Of a DNA stretch of 14,216 bases, positions 13,637 to 14,216 are shown piece by piece. Below the pieces are notes generated by a model. It worked only from the letters and a program-made list of their open reading frames with translations. It was not told where the DNA came from and did not search any database. Source of the stretch: Sulfurimonas autotrophica (GTDB lineage Bacteria; Campylobacterota; Campylobacteria; Campylobacterales; Sulfurimonadaceae); assembly GCA_015662405.1 (NCBI GenBank), contig DQUE01000184.1:1-14216 (forward strand). The letters are read 5' to 3'. The position numbers were made by a program, and so were the translations under genes. Positions within the stretch are counted from its first letter, which is position 1; every line of letters begins with the position of its first letter.

Positions 13637-14216
13637 TTACTCTCTATGCCACTTTTTTCTATGTATCCTACATCCATTCCCAACTCTTTTAAACGCTCAA
13701 TAACTGGAGGATGTGTGTAATGAAAGAATATATACAAAGGATGAGAAAGTGGAAAACTTTTATTCTCCTGTACCAATTTTTTCAGTGCATTTGCAAGTTC
13801 AATAGCTCCTGCACTGCCTCCGAGTTCACTTCCCATTTTATCTGCTGCATACTCATTATGACGACTCACAAGACCCATAATAGGCATCATAATAAATCCA
13901 AGTACAGGCATAAACAGCATCAAGAGTATCATAATAACATAGGGTTCTTTTGCCACTCCAAGTTGCAAATAAAGGGAGTCTGGTAAGTTACCAAAAATTG
14001 CAAACATTGCAAAAAGCATCACACCCACAAGTGCAATATTTTTATAAATATCACCATGTGCGAAATGTCCAAGCTCATGTCCGAGTACAGCCAAAAGCTC
14101 TTTAGTTGTTAGTTTTTTCAGTAAAGTATCAAATAAAACAACTCTTTTTGCTTTTCCAAATCCACCAAAATAAGCATTCAATCTTGCATCACGCTTACTT
14201 GCATCACTCACAAATA
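13618..14216 (-). CDS. M48-family zinc metalloprotease, Ste24/CAAX prenyl protease type (N-terminus beyond window)
   Basis: The frame is open to the right edge (a phenylalanine codon precedes the GTG at 14211), so this is the C-terminal half of a longer protein. The visible part begins SKRDARLNAYFGGFGKAKRVVLFDTLL, as in Ste24-type enzymes just before the active site. The zinc site is intact: HELGH (45-49 counting from 14211) and the third ligand in NEYAAD (E120). Two membrane segments (about 58-75 and 91-114) lie between them. The C-terminal HYTHPPVIERLKEL is also typical. Bacterial members are inner-membrane proteases presumed to act in protein quality control, since prenylated CAAX substrates are absent. 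The stop overlaps prmC by 19 nt, implying one operon. Confidence 0.9.
   Translation of the reverse strand, partial: FVSDASKRDARLNAYFGGFGKAKRVVLFDTLLKKLTTKELLAVLGHELGHFAHGDIYKNIALVGVMLFAMFAIFGNLPDSLYLQLGVAKEPYVIMILLMLFMPVLGFIMMPIMGLVSRHNEYAADKMGSELGGSAGAIELANALKKLVQENKSFPLSHPLYIFFHYTHPPVIERLKELGMDVGYIEKSGIESKCETDI

Noticed and set aside
1..14216. CRISPR arrays, tRNA or rRNA genes, IS elements
   Set aside because: No regularly spaced repeats, cloverleaf-like sequences, rRNA motifs or transposase frames were seen on reading both strands.

Overview
The window looks like chromosome from a Campylobacterota (epsilonproteobacterial) bacterium, probably a free-living Sulfurimonas- or Sulfurovum-like relative. 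Reasons: AT-rich DNA with isolated GGTATAATTT-type -10 boxes and no clear -35; a PpiD-like anchored chaperone directly followed by ftsA and ftsZ, the division arrangement I know from Campylobacter and relatives; a TTG start for ftsA; and protein sequence style. The genus assignment is inference. No rRNA, tRNA, CRISPR array, transposase or IS end was seen.

Layout: (1) 1-1020 is the C-terminal part of a P-loop ATPase resembling the Sll1717 family, distinctly more AT-rich than the rest. (2) 1170-2894 (+): dnaJ, then a class II aldolase-fold protein that has lost its metal-binding histidines. (3) 2891-4186 (-): bioA (biotin synthesis), converging on the previous gene with a 4-nt overlap of stop codons. 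(4) 4281-8547 (+): ppiD/surA-like chaperone, ftsA, ftsZ and a small J-domain protein, tightly packed. (5) 8579-12230 (-): a five-gene operon with overlapping ends, read in the order NosL-like copper-site protein, 65-aa cysteine-bearing small protein, FtsX/MacB-type permease, ABC ATPase, polytopic membrane protein with a DsbB-like CPFC motif. (6) 12302-14216 (-): DUF4149 membrane protein, prmC and a window-truncated M48 (Ste24-type) protease.

How they work together: block 4 supplies the Z-ring (FtsZ), its membrane tether (FtsA) and a periplasmic folding factor. Block 5 is the most interesting part. It combines a predicted Cu(I)-site protein (CxxCGM), an ABC exporter-type machine of the MacB/LolCDE class and a membrane thiol protein, behind a promoter carrying two perfect 9-bp direct repeats exactly 11 bp apart, which looks like a response-regulator operator. 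I infer an envelope metal/thiol handling system; neither substrate nor function can be proved from sequence.

The bioA promoter places its -10 box so close to the ATG that the mRNA may be leaderless. Two RNA hairpins sit at the ftsA/ftsZ and ftsZ/J-gene junctions and may tune expression within the division cluster.
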